A program made the translations under genes and the position numbers. A model generated the notes under the pieces. The model saw only the letters and a program-made list of their open reading frames with translations, was not told the DNA's origin and ran no database searches. Below are positions 52,534-60,058 of a stretch of 64,000 nucleotides of DNA, piece after piece. Within the stretch, counting starts at the first letter, position 1. Each line of letters opens with the position of its first letter. Source of the DNA: Candidatus Cloacimonadota bacterium (GTDB lineage Bacteria; Cloacimonadota; Cloacimonadia; Cloacimonadales; Cloacimonadaceae); NCBI GenBank assembly GCA_012839325.1, contig DUNQ01000029.1, forward strand, positions 1-64,000. The letters run 5' to 3'.

Positions 52534-53396
52534 TGAAGCTTAAGAAAAACTATTTAGTGCTGGTGTTGATCCCCACGATCTTGATTTTGGGGCTCACCAT
52601 GCTTTACACACAAAATAGAAAAAAAACAGACTTACCTAAGGAGATACCATTGGAACTACAAACTGATGAAATGGCAAAGGTGAAGGTAGAACTCAATACC
52701 ACTCAAGGTGTTATCGGTCTCGAGCTTTGGCCTGATATTGCCCCCAAAACCGTGGCAAACTTTATCAAGCTCGCTCAGGAAGGCTATTATAATGGCACCT
52801 ACTTTCATAGAGTCATCCCCGATTTCATGATCCAAGGCGGCTGTCCTAATACCAAAGATAGCGATAGATCAAACGACGGAACCGGCGGTCCCGGCTATAC
52901 ATTTGAAGATGAATGCTATGGTGATGGCGAAGAACTCACCGGCGATATCAAGACGGACAGCAGAGCAGAAGCGGTCTGGACGAATATCATCGTGCCCCAT
53001 ATGCAGCAAAATAGAACCCCGAACGAAGAGATCGCCGCAGTAGTGCGTGAATGCCAAACAGCGCAAAACTTCGATCCGCTCAAAGAAAAGACGGTTGAAT
53101 ATTTCATGGTTCGCGCAAATATCACCGAACCCGTTTTTACCAAGATACTGAAAGCTCAAGTTCTCTACGGCAATATCGCCATGGCAAACAGCGGCCCCAA
53201 TACAAACGGCAGCCAGTTTTTCATAGTCACCAAAGAAGACGGAACCCCATGGCTCAACGGCAAACACACCGTATTCGGCAAAGTTATAAGCGGCATGGAC
53301 ATCGTTCATGAGATAGAAAATCTTCCCCGCGATGCACGCGATAACCCGAAACCTGAGAATCAATCTTTCATAAACAGCGTATCATTCCCAAAATAA
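52533..53396 (+). CDS. Membrane-anchored cyclophilin-type peptidyl-prolyl isomerase with an insert
   Basis: This 287-residue protein has an N-terminal helix (YLVLVLIPTILILGLTML) that anchors it on the outer face of the membrane. The cyclophilin fold is seen as GVIGLELWPDIAPKTVANF, FHRVIPDFMIQGG and, at the C-terminal side, AMANSGPNTNGSQFFIV and LNGKHTVFG. About 90 extra residues (around 129-218), charged and helical, lie between the two halves. This is much longer than the loop in minimal bacterial cyclophilins and might bind a client. AAAGGAG precedes the ATG. Confidence 0.9.
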   Translation: MKLKKNYLVLVLIPTILILGLTMLYTQNRKKTDLPKEIPLELQTDEMAKVKVELNTTQGVIGLELWPDIAPKTVANFIKLAQEGYYNGTYFHRVIPDFMIQGGCPNTKDSDRSNDGTGGPGYTFEDECYGDGEELTGDIKTDSRAEAVWTNIIVPHMQQNRTPNEEIAAVVRECQTAQNFDPLKEKTVEYFMVRANITEPVFTKILKAQVLYGNIAMANSGPNTNGSQFFIVTKEDGTPWLNGKHTVFGKVISGMDIVHEIENLPRDARDNPKPENQSFINSVSFPK

Positions 53397-53409
53397 AAGG
53401 ATTATATTA

Positions 53410-53850
53410 ATGGCTCGCATCAAAGAATCAGCTTTGCAGCAAGAGATCATGACTTGGATCAGACAAAATCAATATGTCTATCTCGCAACGTCTGACGGCA
53501 AACAGCCTCGCGTGCGCCCCGTCGTGCTCTTCATCCATGAAGGAAGATATTTCTTTGCTACCTTCAGCGGCGATTCTAAGGTTGCGCAGATCAGAAGCAA
53601 CAGATTAGTTGAAATCAATATCCCGCTTTCCGAAGATGGCCACACCGGCTATATACGGCTCAGCGGGAATGCGAAGATTGTAAATAATGCGGCGCTCAAG
53701 GCTGATGCTTCCGAGCGCTGCTTCTTTTTCGATCAATATTTTCGCGGCTACGACGATCCGGATTATACTCTCATCGAGTTTGAACCGGATATAGCCGAAT
53801 ATCTGCGCCCCGGAGAATCCTATAGACAAAGCTGCAACCTGAGATTCTGA
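53410..53850 (+). CDS. Pyridoxamine 5'-phosphate oxidase-family flavin-binding protein
   Basis: This 146-residue split-barrel protein shows YLATSDGKQPRVRPV near residue 21, FATFSGDSKVAQI and a C-terminal FEPDIAEYLRPGE. These mark the PNPOx-like superfamily, members of which bind FMN, F420 or haem. Whether it is a true PdxH is doubtful, since it is too short. AAAGGA lies upstream. It is the last gene of the run that starts at ribH or nusB, with ~13-bp spacing to the cyclophilin gene. Confidence 0.8.
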   Translation: MARIKESALQQEIMTWIRQNQYVYLATSDGKQPRVRPVVLFIHEGRYFFATFSGDSKVAQIRSNRLVEINIPLSEDGHTGYIRLSGNAKIVNNAALKADASERCFFFDQYFRGYDDPDYTLIEFEPDIAEYLRPGESYRQSCNLRF

Positions 53851-53972
53851 TCTTACAAGCTCTTTAAGATCGATCGTCTCAACCGGTGAGAAAGCCGTGT
53901 AAGAACACAATTTACGGTTCTTTGCCGGAGCGGGCATACCCACGTCTAAATTCACACTAAAAGGAACAAATA

Positions 53973-54161
53973 ATGAATAAAGTCTTTGAATATTCTGATC
54001 AAGACCTCGGCAAGAGCTATCTCGTTGTAAGCCACGTCCGAGAGATATCTAAAACCTTGGGCGACCTGGTGATTACCTTCACAAATGGTGATAGGAAAGT
54101 ATTGAATGTAGCCGATGCGAATGCAACTTTGGAGCAGCTTTTGGAGGCAATTCGGGGGTAG
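53973..54161 (+). CDS. Small conserved-looking protein of unknown function
   Basis: This 62-residue frame has AAAGGAAC 5 bp before the ATG. Its composition is that of a compact soluble beta-alpha protein (SYLVVSHVREISKTLGDLVITF, then an acidic helix ATLEQLLEAIRG). I do not recognise a family. A GCTCGC-AA-GCGAGC hairpin (54161-54174) begins at the stop codon. The good ribosome site and the position beyond the operon end support it as real. Confidence 0.6.
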   Translation: MNKVFEYSDQDLGKSYLVVSHVREISKTLGDLVITFTNGDRKVLNVADANATLEQLLEAIRG

Positions 54162-54174
54162 CTCGCAAGCGAGC

Positions 54175-54206
54175 CGATTTAACGATTCGACGATTTAACG
54201 ATTTAA
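54175..54206. repeat. Octamer tandem repeat (CGATTTAA)x4
   Basis: Four contiguous octamers (CGATTTAA, CGATTCGA, CGATTTAA, CGATTTAA) lie directly after the GCTCGC hairpin, in the same gap as family A and B elements. Confidence 0.75.
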
Positions 54207-54279
54207 CGAGCTTCGCTATTGCTGCAGATGTTCTCTGTATAGGCACGGGAAGGGCATGGACAGGCTTTGAGCAGGCTTT

Positions 54280-54322
54280 GGGCAGGCAACATCCTGTTGC
54301 CTGAGAAAGCGCAGCTTTCTAT
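54280..54322 (+). repeat. Family B twin-hairpin element
   Basis: CAGGCAACA / TGTTGCCTG with a TCC loop, then AGAAAGC / GCTTTCT with a GCA loop. It differs from 13847-13889 only in the second loop (GTA to GCA). Two CAGGCTTTG(A/G)G direct repeats lie just before it. Confidence 0.85.
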
Positions 54323-54432
54323 CCTTTGACGCAGAAACGTCCTCATTGCCGCAAGCCTTATCCAAAGAAATCCAAAACAGGTGATATACCTGACTAACAC
54401 ACCAAATCAACAGGCAAAATACATGCATCCCC

Positions 54433-54530
54433 TTGCTTCCCCATAGGATACAGCTTAACTTCCGCCTATGATACGCTCATGCCTATGACCACATCATGAC
54501 CACATCATCACCGGAACCCTATAAGGAAGG
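54433..54530 (+). repeat. Family A palindromic intergenic repeat, copy 4
   Basis: GCTTCCCCATAGG ... CCCTATAAGGAAGG ends with the same internal dyad as the other copies. It lies between the family B element and the 3' end of the minus-strand MBL gene. Confidence 0.9.
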
Positions 54531-54533
54531 CAT

Positions 54534-54571
54534 AGAAAAAAGCGCGGGAAAACAGTAATCCCACGCTTTTA
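54534..54571 (-). terminator. Terminator of the rpmH-to-MBL operon
   Basis: On the minus strand, AAAGCGTGGGA / TCCCGCGCTTT (one A-C mismatch) with a ~9-nt loop is followed by TTTTTC, about 20 bp after the MBL gene stop. Confidence 0.7.
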
Positions 54572-54591
54572 TCAAATCAATTTATTTGTAA

Positions 54592-55389
54592 TCAGACTCT
54601 CAATTCAGAGATATGTATATCCCAACGCTTTTCATCGTGATTGATGAGCAGCGTGCCGTCTTTCTCCTTGAGTGTCTTATAGATACGCTGTTTTGCCGCA
54701 AAGGTATCCTCACGACTTACATCATAAGCCGAGGTGATTGCCGGCGAGGTATGAAACATCGTTGCGATGATATCGCCCGAATAGATATAAAAGCCGTCAT
54801 CTGCTTCTATTTCAACATATTGGCTGCCCACGGTATGACCGCCGGAAAGTATTGCGCGCACTCCTTTTGCGACCTGGACATCACCTTCGATGATCTGCAA
54901 GTGACAGCATTCACGCAAGCCGGAAAGCTGGTGCTCAAAATCATAAGCCGCTCTGTTCAAGCCATCGGGATTCTTAGCAATCTCCCACTCAGCCTTTTGT
55001 ATCCAATACTTTGCACGCGGGAAGGTGTGCACATCGATCTCGCCCATGCCCGTCATCACTCCGCCGGCATGATCAAAATGCAGATGCGTCATGATTACGT
55101 CAGTGATGTCCTTATCCTTAAATCCTTTTTCATGAAGGGCATAGGGAAGTAGGAAATCGCTGGGACGATATATCTTCTTCTGCTTATCGCTGAGGCGATT
55201 GCCGATGCCTGTATCGATGAGAATGAGCCTGTCTTCGCTTTCTATGAGCAAGAGATTCAGCTCCATCTTCTTGCGGCGCAGTTCATCGGTCTCCGCTTTA
55301 TCTTTCCAAAGGGCATAGGGGAGGACGCCGAGTAGCGCTCCGCCATCCGACCAATAATGCCCGGCGTTTATTTTATGAATCTTTACCAT
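54592..55389 (-). CDS. MBL-fold metallohydrolase
   Basis: This ~265-residue metallo-beta-lactamase-fold enzyme starts at the ATG at 55389, 6 bp after GAGAG; an ATG two codons earlier is possible. Zinc ligands are seen in VIMTHLHFDHAGGV (HxHxDH), in LSGGHTVGSQ, in YSGDI and in a C-terminal LLINHDEKRWD. A lactonase/quorum-quenching-like subgroup is likely (ENLLLIESEDRLILIDTGIG-type start). Its 5' end overlaps jag by 17 bp, so it is co-expressed with the membrane-biogenesis genes upstream. Confidence 0.85.
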   Translation of the reverse strand: MVKIHKINAGHYWSDGGALLGVLPYALWKDKAETDELRRKKMELNLLLIESEDRLILIDTGIGNRLSDKQKKIYRPSDFLLPYALHEKGFKDKDITDVIMTHLHFDHAGGVMTGMGEIDVHTFPRAKYWIQKAEWEIAKNPDGLNRAAYDFEHQLSGLRECCHLQIIEGDVQVAKGVRAILSGGHTVGSQYVEIEADDGFYIYSGDIIATMFHTSPAITSAYDVSREDTFAAKQRIYKTLKEKDGTLLINHDEKRWDIHISELRV

Positions 55390-56194
55390 GATCATCTCTC
55401 TGGGTTCTGGGTTTGGGTCTGCGAGGGCGATGCATCTGCTTTTTGGCTTGTTTGCTTACGCCCGGTTTGCTGTCAGTACGCGGTTTATAGGGTCTGCGAG
55501 GTCTGCCTTTGCCACGCGGTGCTCTGGAGGGTCTTTGCTTGAAGCCGCTGCTTTTGCGAACTTCATCAGCATTCTTTTTGGAGGAGAAGATGATTACTCT
55601 CTTTCTATCTCCTTCGCCCACCGTGAGGGTTCTGAGTCCGCGATCTTTTTCCACATGGCGATGGATGATTCTTCTTTCGCCTGCGGTCATGGGTTCTAAT
55701 GTGAGCGTTTCCTCGGTCTTTTTGACCTTGTTAATCTGCGCCAGGTATCTATTTAAAAATTGGGATTCACGACGCTTACGATAGTCGTCGGCATCGATAT
55801 ATACTCTTTGATATTCTTTGGAGTTTTCAAAAGTTCTGTTGATGAGATATTGTATAGTTTCGAGCATTGAGCCGTTCTTTCCGATCAAAAATCCGGTCTC
55901 CACCACTCCTTCAACGGCGAGATAGAGTGTTTTTCCTTCTGTTTTACAGTCGATATTTGTGAAACTTATTCCCATTCTATCAAGGAGAGTCTCGGTGTAA
56001 AGCCTTATGCGATCGGCTTCGCTGGGAAGCTTGAAGCGCACGACGGCAGTCTTATTTGCAAAGAGCCCAAAAAAGCCCCTGCTCGGCTTCTGTAATATTT
56101 CATAATGTAGCTCGTGATCACGAATCTTGTGTTCACGGCGAAACTGGCGGATAATTTCTTCAACGCTATGTCCGCTTCTATCAATGGTAGTCAT
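55373..56194 (-). CDS. jag: Jag/KhpB RNA-binding protein
   Basis: This 273-residue protein has the Jag order of domains: an N-terminal Jag_N domain (GHSVEEIIRQF, SRGFFGLFANKTAVV), a KH domain with the GFLIGKNGSMLETIQYLINR loop, and an R3H domain (MTAGERRIIHRHVEKD). The C-terminal ~60 residues are a basic, proline-rich, low-complexity tail (RAPRGKGRPRRPYKPR) that is longer than in Firmicutes. Jag/KhpB binds RNA and, with KhpA, affects division and cell-wall synthesis. It is directly downstream of yidC (2 bp). Confidence 0.92.
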   Translation of the reverse strand: MTTIDRSGHSVEEIIRQFRREHKIRDHELHYEILQKPSRGFFGLFANKTAVVRFKLPSEADRIRLYTETLLDRMGISFTNIDCKTEGKTLYLAVEGVVETGFLIGKNGSMLETIQYLINRTFENSKEYQRVYIDADDYRKRRESQFLNRYLAQINKVKKTEETLTLEPMTAGERRIIHRHVEKDRGLRTLTVGEGDRKRVIIFSSKKNADEVRKSSGFKQRPSRAPRGKGRPRRPYKPRTDSKPGVSKQAKKQMHRPRRPKPRTQRDDHGKDS

Positions 56195-56196
56195 TA

Positions 56197-57825
56197 TTAT
56201 TCCTTACTAAATTTTTTGCGTAGATAGTATTGGTGGGCGATGGTGAATACGTTAAATATCGTCCAATACAATACTAAGCCCGCCGGCATGTTTTTGAAGA
56301 TGAAGAACATCATGACAGGCATCATATATGTCATCATCTTTTGGGAAGATTGAGCCGCTTTCTGCTTTTCATCCATCTGGTCGATATCTCCCGGTTTAGG
56401 CTGCGTCATCTTGGATTGGATGATCATAAATAGTCCCATCAATATCGGGAGTATAAGGTACGGATCCGGCTCTGAGAGATCTTTAAGCCAAAAGACAAAT
56501 TTCGCATTTCTCATGTCCATAGAATAGCGTAAAACGCTGTAGAGTGCAAAGAATACAGGCATCTGCAAGAGTAGCGGTAAGCATCCTGAAAGCGGATTTG
56601 CTCCTGCCTCTTTATAGAGTTTGCCCATCTCTTGTTGCAGCATCTGGGGATTGTCTTTATACTTGGCTTGCAAGGCGTTAAGTTCGGGCTGTATCTCTTG
56701 CATTTTGATGGTGGTTCTCATGCTCTTTGTGGTAAGCGGCGAGAGTGCAAACTTCAAAAGCAAGGCAAAGATGATGATTACAACGCCATAGTTTGGAATC
56801 AAGCCATGCAGCCAATTGAGGAACCATGCAAAGAAGTTTGCCAGCCAACGCAGCCAGTTTGCTCCTCGCTCGGCTATGTTTTCCATCTGAAGTCCATAAT
56901 TGCCAAGAATCTTGGCGTCTGCCGGTCCTGCATAGAGGGTGTAACTCTCGTTCCAGAAAGCCTTTGCGTCTTTGCTGAAACTGTCTATACTGAAGCCGGG
57001 ATTCTTTGTTTCGGGGTTCAGGCATGCCGAATAGCTCCTGAAGAGTGCTACCTCATTTGCCCGAACTGCAAGAGTGAAATATTTACTGCGTACCGCTGCC
57101 CAGCTGAAGCTGCCGAAGCTTCCCTGTGGTTGAGCCTTTCTCATCTTGGAAAGAGGGAGCTTAAATAACTTGTTATCGGCATTCAGTAGGAAGCGATAGT
57201 CCTGCATCTTGTGGCGTGGATTCGGCTCGCTATCGGCTATGCCGGAGTCCAGGCTCACGCGAAAACCGTTTACATTACCCATATTTTGCACATTATATTC
57301 CACCGCTATACCGTATAGATCGTCCAATTTATAACTGATCGAAAGCTGTGGATTCTCCTCTTCTCCCAAGTAAAATGCAAGACTTCTCTCGTCCTGATTT
57401 TCCACTGTAGAAAAGATGACCTCATCGAGATCGGAACTCTTGCCCTGAGTGTATAGTTTGCTGTTTAAAAGCACGCTTCTATCGGGCACGAGATCCACCG
57501 GTGTGCCTTCTGTGATGTCATATTCCTTGAGTTCAAGAGAGGTGATCACGGCACCGCGGGAGCTAAAAACTGCGCGCAGATTGTCGTTTTCCAGAATGTA
57601 ATCTTGGGCATCACTTTCTGCGGATGCTATCTCTATCCCGTTTTCGGAAGAGGGGAGAGCTGCTGCTGCTTCGCCGGGTCTTTCTTCTTCGGCGGGAGGC
57701 TCTTCAAGGCTCTCAACTTGAGCTAAAGCAGCTTGTTGCTCGCGCTGGGGTTTCCACACAAAGGTGTCGAAGCCGATATATACGAGCAAGATCATGAGTA
57801 GGGCAATAATAGTTTGTTTATCCAA
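56197..57825 (-). CDS. yidC: Membrane protein insertase YidC
   Basis: This 542-residue Gram-negative-type YidC has an N-terminal anchor (IIALLMILLVYIGFDTFVW), a large periplasmic beta domain (residues ~60-330), and the five-helix insertase core from ~340. Motifs are NYGVVIIIFALLLKFALSPLT, MKxxMQEIQPEL-like sequence, QMPVFFALYSVLR and MTYMMPVMMFFIF. It inserts and folds inner-membrane proteins alone or with SecYEG. The order rpmH-rnpA-yidD-yidC-jag is the classical cluster often found near the replication origin. Confidence 0.97.
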   Translation of the reverse strand: MDKQTIIALLMILLVYIGFDTFVWKPQREQQAALAQVESLEEPPAEEERPGEAAAALPSSENGIEIASAESDAQDYILENDNLRAVFSSRGAVITSLELKEYDITEGTPVDLVPDRSVLLNSKLYTQGKSSDLDEVIFSTVENQDERSLAFYLGEEENPQLSISYKLDDLYGIAVEYNVQNMGNVNGFRVSLDSGIADSEPNPRHKMQDYRFLLNADNKLFKLPLSKMRKAQPQGSFGSFSWAAVRSKYFTLAVRANEVALFRSYSACLNPETKNPGFSIDSFSKDAKAFWNESYTLYAGPADAKILGNYGLQMENIAERGANWLRWLANFFAWFLNWLHGLIPNYGVVIIIFALLLKFALSPLTTKSMRTTIKMQEIQPELNALQAKYKDNPQMLQQEMGKLYKEAGANPLSGCLPLLLQMPVFFALYSVLRYSMDMRNAKFVFWLKDLSEPDPYLILPILMGLFMIIQSKMTQPKPGDIDQMDEKQKAAQSSQKMMTYMMPVMMFFIFKNMPAGLVLYWTIFNVFTIAHQYYLRKKFSKE

Positions 57826-57833
57826 AATGTCTC

Positions 57834-58076
57834 CTAAGGCAGAGGGTCATAGCCGCCCTTGCAAAATGGATTGCAGCGTAAGATGCGGTAGATGCTGAGG
57901 TAAGTGGCTCTGAAAAAGCCATAACGTTCGTAGGCGAGAAGTGCATAGTTTGAGCAGCTGGGGCTAAATCTACAAGATTTTGGCAAAACAGGCGACAGTG
58001 CCATCTGGTAACCGCGTACCAAAAGCATCGCCAAATTCGATGGTAATGCCGTTATAATTCTTGCTGCTTTATGCAT
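57834..58076 (-). CDS. yidD: Membrane protein insertion efficiency factor YidD
   Basis: This 80-residue YidD/DUF37 protein shows VRGYQMALSPVLPKSCRFSP and CSNYALLAYERYGFF, plus RCNPFCKGGYDPLP at the C-terminus. These are the four conserved cysteine positions of the family. It lies between rnpA, which it overlaps by 25 bp, and yidC. Its role is to assist YidC-dependent insertion at the inner membrane. Confidence 0.97.
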   Translation of the reverse strand: MHKAARIITALPSNLAMLLVRGYQMALSPVLPKSCRFSPSCSNYALLAYERYGFFRATYLSIYRILRCNPFCKGGYDPLP

Positions 58077-58381
58077 TTTACAAGCCCTTCAAGTTCATCG
58101 CTCAGCTGTTGCCAATTCAAATCGGCAGCCCCTGTCCGGGCGATGATGTTCATTTTTAATTGATTGGGCAAAAAAGCCGCGGAAGCCCGCAACCAAGCTT
58201 TCATTCGGCGTTTTAGTAGGTTGCGACCTACGGCATTGGCTACTTTTTTGCTGATTGTTATTCCCACAGCCGGTGCTTGAGCGTCGGGTAGAAGCAAGGC
58301 TTTGAAATGCTTGCTCTTTACGCTGCGCCGGCATTTGGAAAATTCCACATATTCCCGGTGGGATGTGATCCAGCGGATCAT
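58052..58381 (-). CDS. rnpA: Ribonuclease P protein component
   Basis: This 109-residue protein cofactor of RNase P matures tRNA 5' ends. The AVGITISKKVANAVGRNLLKRRMK stretch carries the RNR-type RNA-binding motif (GRNLLKRR). A C-terminal helix (LSDELEGLVKCIKQ) is typical. The ATG lies 3 bp after the rpmH stop. The protein is acidic at its C-terminus and slightly short, but all core elements are there. Confidence 0.94.
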   Translation of the reverse strand: MIRWITSHREYVEFSKCRRSVKSKHFKALLLPDAQAPAVGITISKKVANAVGRNLLKRRMKAWLRASAAFLPNQLKMNIIARTGAADLNWQQLSDELEGLVKCIKQQEL

Positions 58382-58384
58382 GGC

Positions 58385-58519
58385 TCATGCGCTGAGAGTC
58401 TTTCTCCCTTTGGCGCGACGACGGCTCAATATCTTTCTTCCTGATTTGCTTGCCATGCGAATACGGAAGCCGTGTGTGTTTTTACGAGCACGTCTTGAGG
58501 GTTGATAAGTCCTTTTCAT
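58385..58519 (-). CDS. rpmH: Ribosomal protein bL34
   Basis: This 44-residue, very basic protein reads [20 protein letters not shown] at the start, then a [14 protein letters not shown] helix and the LSA end: the near-invariant L34 sequence. AAAGGAG lies 7 bp before the ATG. A TTGACT hexamer lies further upstream (58591-58586) as a possible -35. It leads the rpmH-rnpA-yidD-yidC-jag-MBL operon on the minus strand. No dnaA or DnaA-box cluster was found in the window. Confidence 0.97.
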   Translation of the reverse strand: MKRTYQPSRRARKNTHGFRIRMASKSGRKILSRRRAKGRKTLSA

Positions 58520-58603
58520 GTATTATTCTCCTTTGAATTTCAAAAATTTATCTCATAAATACCAAGCTTTTTATCTATGCTGAATAAGTCAAGGTTTTTC
58601 ACA

Positions 58604-58633
58604 TAAAAAAAGGCGAAAGATCACTCTCTCGCC
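58604..58633 (-). terminator. Terminator of the groES-trxA operon
   Basis: On the minus strand, GGCGAGAG / CTTTCGCC (8 bp, one G-T) with a 6-nt loop is followed by TTTTTTT, 21 bp after the thioredoxin stop. Confidence 0.88.
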
Positions 58634-58653
58634 ATAATTGCTATTTCCTAATA

Positions 58654-58977
58654 TCAAGAGATATGAGGGTTAAGCTTGTCCATAATCTTACGCTTTTGTA
58701 CCAAGCCGACCAATTGGTCAACCGGCTCCCCGTCTTTCATTATAAGAAGAGTGGGGATAGACATAATCGAATATTTGCCGGCAATATCCGGGCTTTCATC
58801 GATGTTTATCTTACAGATCTTTACGCTGTCACCTACTTCGGTGGCGAGCTTTTCTATCACAGGACCAAGAGCCTTGCAAGGCCCGCACCAAGGTGCCCAA
58901 AAGTCTATCAATACAGGTTTATCGGATTGCAAGACTTCGCTTTCAAAGCTTGCACTATTTACTTCTATGATAGCCAT
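58654..58977 (-). CDS. trxA: Thioredoxin
   Basis: This 107-residue classical thioredoxin has the WCGPC active site at residues 30-34 (FWAPWCGPCKALGP), the buried KINIDESPDIA segment and the cis-proline SIPTLLIM motif. It keeps cytoplasmic protein thiols reduced. It follows groES by 6 bp and has its own terminator, so expression should follow the heat-shock operator of groES. Confidence 0.97.
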   Translation of the reverse strand: MAIIEVNSASFESEVLQSDKPVLIDFWAPWCGPCKALGPVIEKLATEVGDSVKICKINIDESPDIAGKYSIMSIPTLLIMKDGEPVDQLVGLVQKRKIMDKLNPHIS

Positions 58978-58983
58978 TTTGTC

Positions 58984-59259
58984 TTACTCTTCCACGATTG
59001 CGAGTATGTCGCTCTTGGAGAGAATGAGATATTTCTCGCCATCAAGCTCAACTTCTGTGCCTGAGTATTTGCCATAGAGAACATTGTCCCCTACTTTTAC
59101 TACGGCTTGTAAGTCTTCATCGGTGCCGACCGCGATTACTTCAGCGATCTGCGGCTTCTCTTTTGCTGTGTCCGGAATGATGATTCCGCCAATGGTCTTC
59201 TCTTCAGCTGCGGCAGCAATTTTTACCACAACATTATCTTCGATAGGTCTCAGTTTCAT
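58984..59259 (-). CDS. groES: Co-chaperonin GroES
   Basis: This 91-residue Cpn10 is the lid of the GroEL chamber. The N-terminal [13 protein letters not shown], the mobile-loop [20 protein letters not shown] and the [16 protein letters not shown] motif are all standard. A CIRCE-like operator lies ~60 bp upstream. The GroEL gene, usually next, is missing; trxA takes its place. This may mean groEL is elsewhere in the genome. Confidence 0.97.
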   Translation of the reverse strand: MKLRPIEDNVVVKIAAAAEEKTIGGIIIPDTAKEKPQIAEVIAVGTDEDLQAVVKVGDNVLYGKYSGTEVELDGEKYLILSKSDILAIVEE

Positions 59260-59321
59260 AACTAATCCTCCATATAATTCAATTATTATTGTTATAAATT
59301 ATACTAATCTGTTTTGACGAT

Positions 59322-59348
59322 TTAGCAAACACTTTTTTAGAGTGCTAA
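59322..59348. promoter_or_regulatory. CIRCE-type operator (HrcA site) upstream of groES
   Basis: TTAGCAAAC-N9-GAGTGCTAA (on the minus strand TTAGCACTC-N9-GTTTGCTAA): exact 9-9-9 geometry with one half-site perfect and two mismatches in the other. A TTGACA hexamer for groES ends just upstream, at 59357-59352. HrcA repression of this operon is inferred. Confidence 0.85.
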
Positions 59349-59427
59349 TTTTTGTCAAGGCAAAAGCTCATTGTTTTCGTTGATTTTGCGAAGCTGCCGC
59401 GGTCGGTGTGGAGAGGCCGCTTATTGG

Positions 59428-59469
59428 TCAGGTGAGATTCTCTCGCCGGAGAATGCGCAGCTTTCTATC
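59428..59469 (+). repeat. Family B twin-hairpin element, diverged unit
   Basis: GGTGAGA / TCTCGCC with a TTC loop, then GAGAATGC / GCTTTCT-like second stem ending in AGCTTTCTATC as in other copies. The first stem shares no bases with the 13847 unit, yet pairs. Confidence 0.7.
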
Positions 59470-59780
59470 TTTGATGTCGGAGCGTTCTCTTTGCTATGAA
59501 TGTCAGCTGAAGTATCCTAAGACAGGTAGCAAATCGGCAGTTTGTCAACTAAAGAGGGCTTCATCCAAGCAAAAATCAGAACTTTTACTTGCACAAAGCC
59601 CTATAATCAGTATATATTATATACAGAGTCCCAAACGTGGCTCACTGTATTTACAAACTTCGATAATAAAGCGCGGCACCACACAAGCTGTCGCAAGAGA
59701 GCAAAATAATCGCAAACAAACAAATACCAAGATCATCCTAATTGAACCAAAACCCAAGACAATCAACAAAGGAGATACCG
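59470..59780. other. Intergenic region upstream of the zinc-ribbon gene
   Basis: About 310 bp without a gene. A 15-bp AT palindrome GTATATA-T-TATATAC (59610-59624) is the only structured site seen, with a TATAAT hexamer just before it (59602) that lacks a good -35. AAAGGAG at 59768 belongs to the following gene. Confidence 0.45.
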
Positions 59781-60056
59781 ATGTATTGCTCACACTGCGG
59801 AAACGAAATCGACGACCGGTCAGCCGTCTGCATCTACTGCGGCGAGACCATCTTAGCAAATGTGAAAGCTTATAAGAGAGCAGCCGAGCCCCTCAGCCTT
59901 TTGCTCTCTATCCTCTCTTTTATTTTGCCGCCCTTAGGCTTCTTTTTATATATTTATTGGCGAGAATCCTCGCTGCGAAAGTCGGACACAGCCGGCTTGT
60001 TAGGCTTTTTTGGCTTCCTCATGATGGTGATTATCTATCTGGTTGTATTCTGCTGA
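59781..60056 (+). CDS. Zinc-ribbon small membrane protein
   Basis: This 91-residue protein starts at the ATG at 59781, 6 bp after AAAGGAG; an earlier frame opening has no site. A zinc ribbon of CSHCGNEIDDRSAVCIYCGE form (CxxC ... CxxC) is followed by two hydrophobic helices (LSLLLSILSFILPPLGFFLYIY and GLLGFFGFLMMVIIYLVVF). Such proteins are common and of unknown function. It converges with the CBM9-like gene, leaving 2 bp between the stops. Confidence 0.75.
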   Translation: MYCSHCGNEIDDRSAVCIYCGETILANVKAYKRAAEPLSLLLSILSFILPPLGFFLYIYWRESSLRKSDTAGLLGFFGFLMMVIIYLVVFC

Positions 60057-60058
60057 TT

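Noticed and set aside
54203-54428. Minus-strand short frames in the repeat-rich gap
   Set aside because: Encoded by family B hairpins and octamer repeats only.
58520-58603. Replication origin next to rpmH
   Set aside because: The rpmH-rnpA-yidDC-jag order suggests nearness to oriC, but no dnaA and no cluster of DnaA boxes is visible in the short gap.
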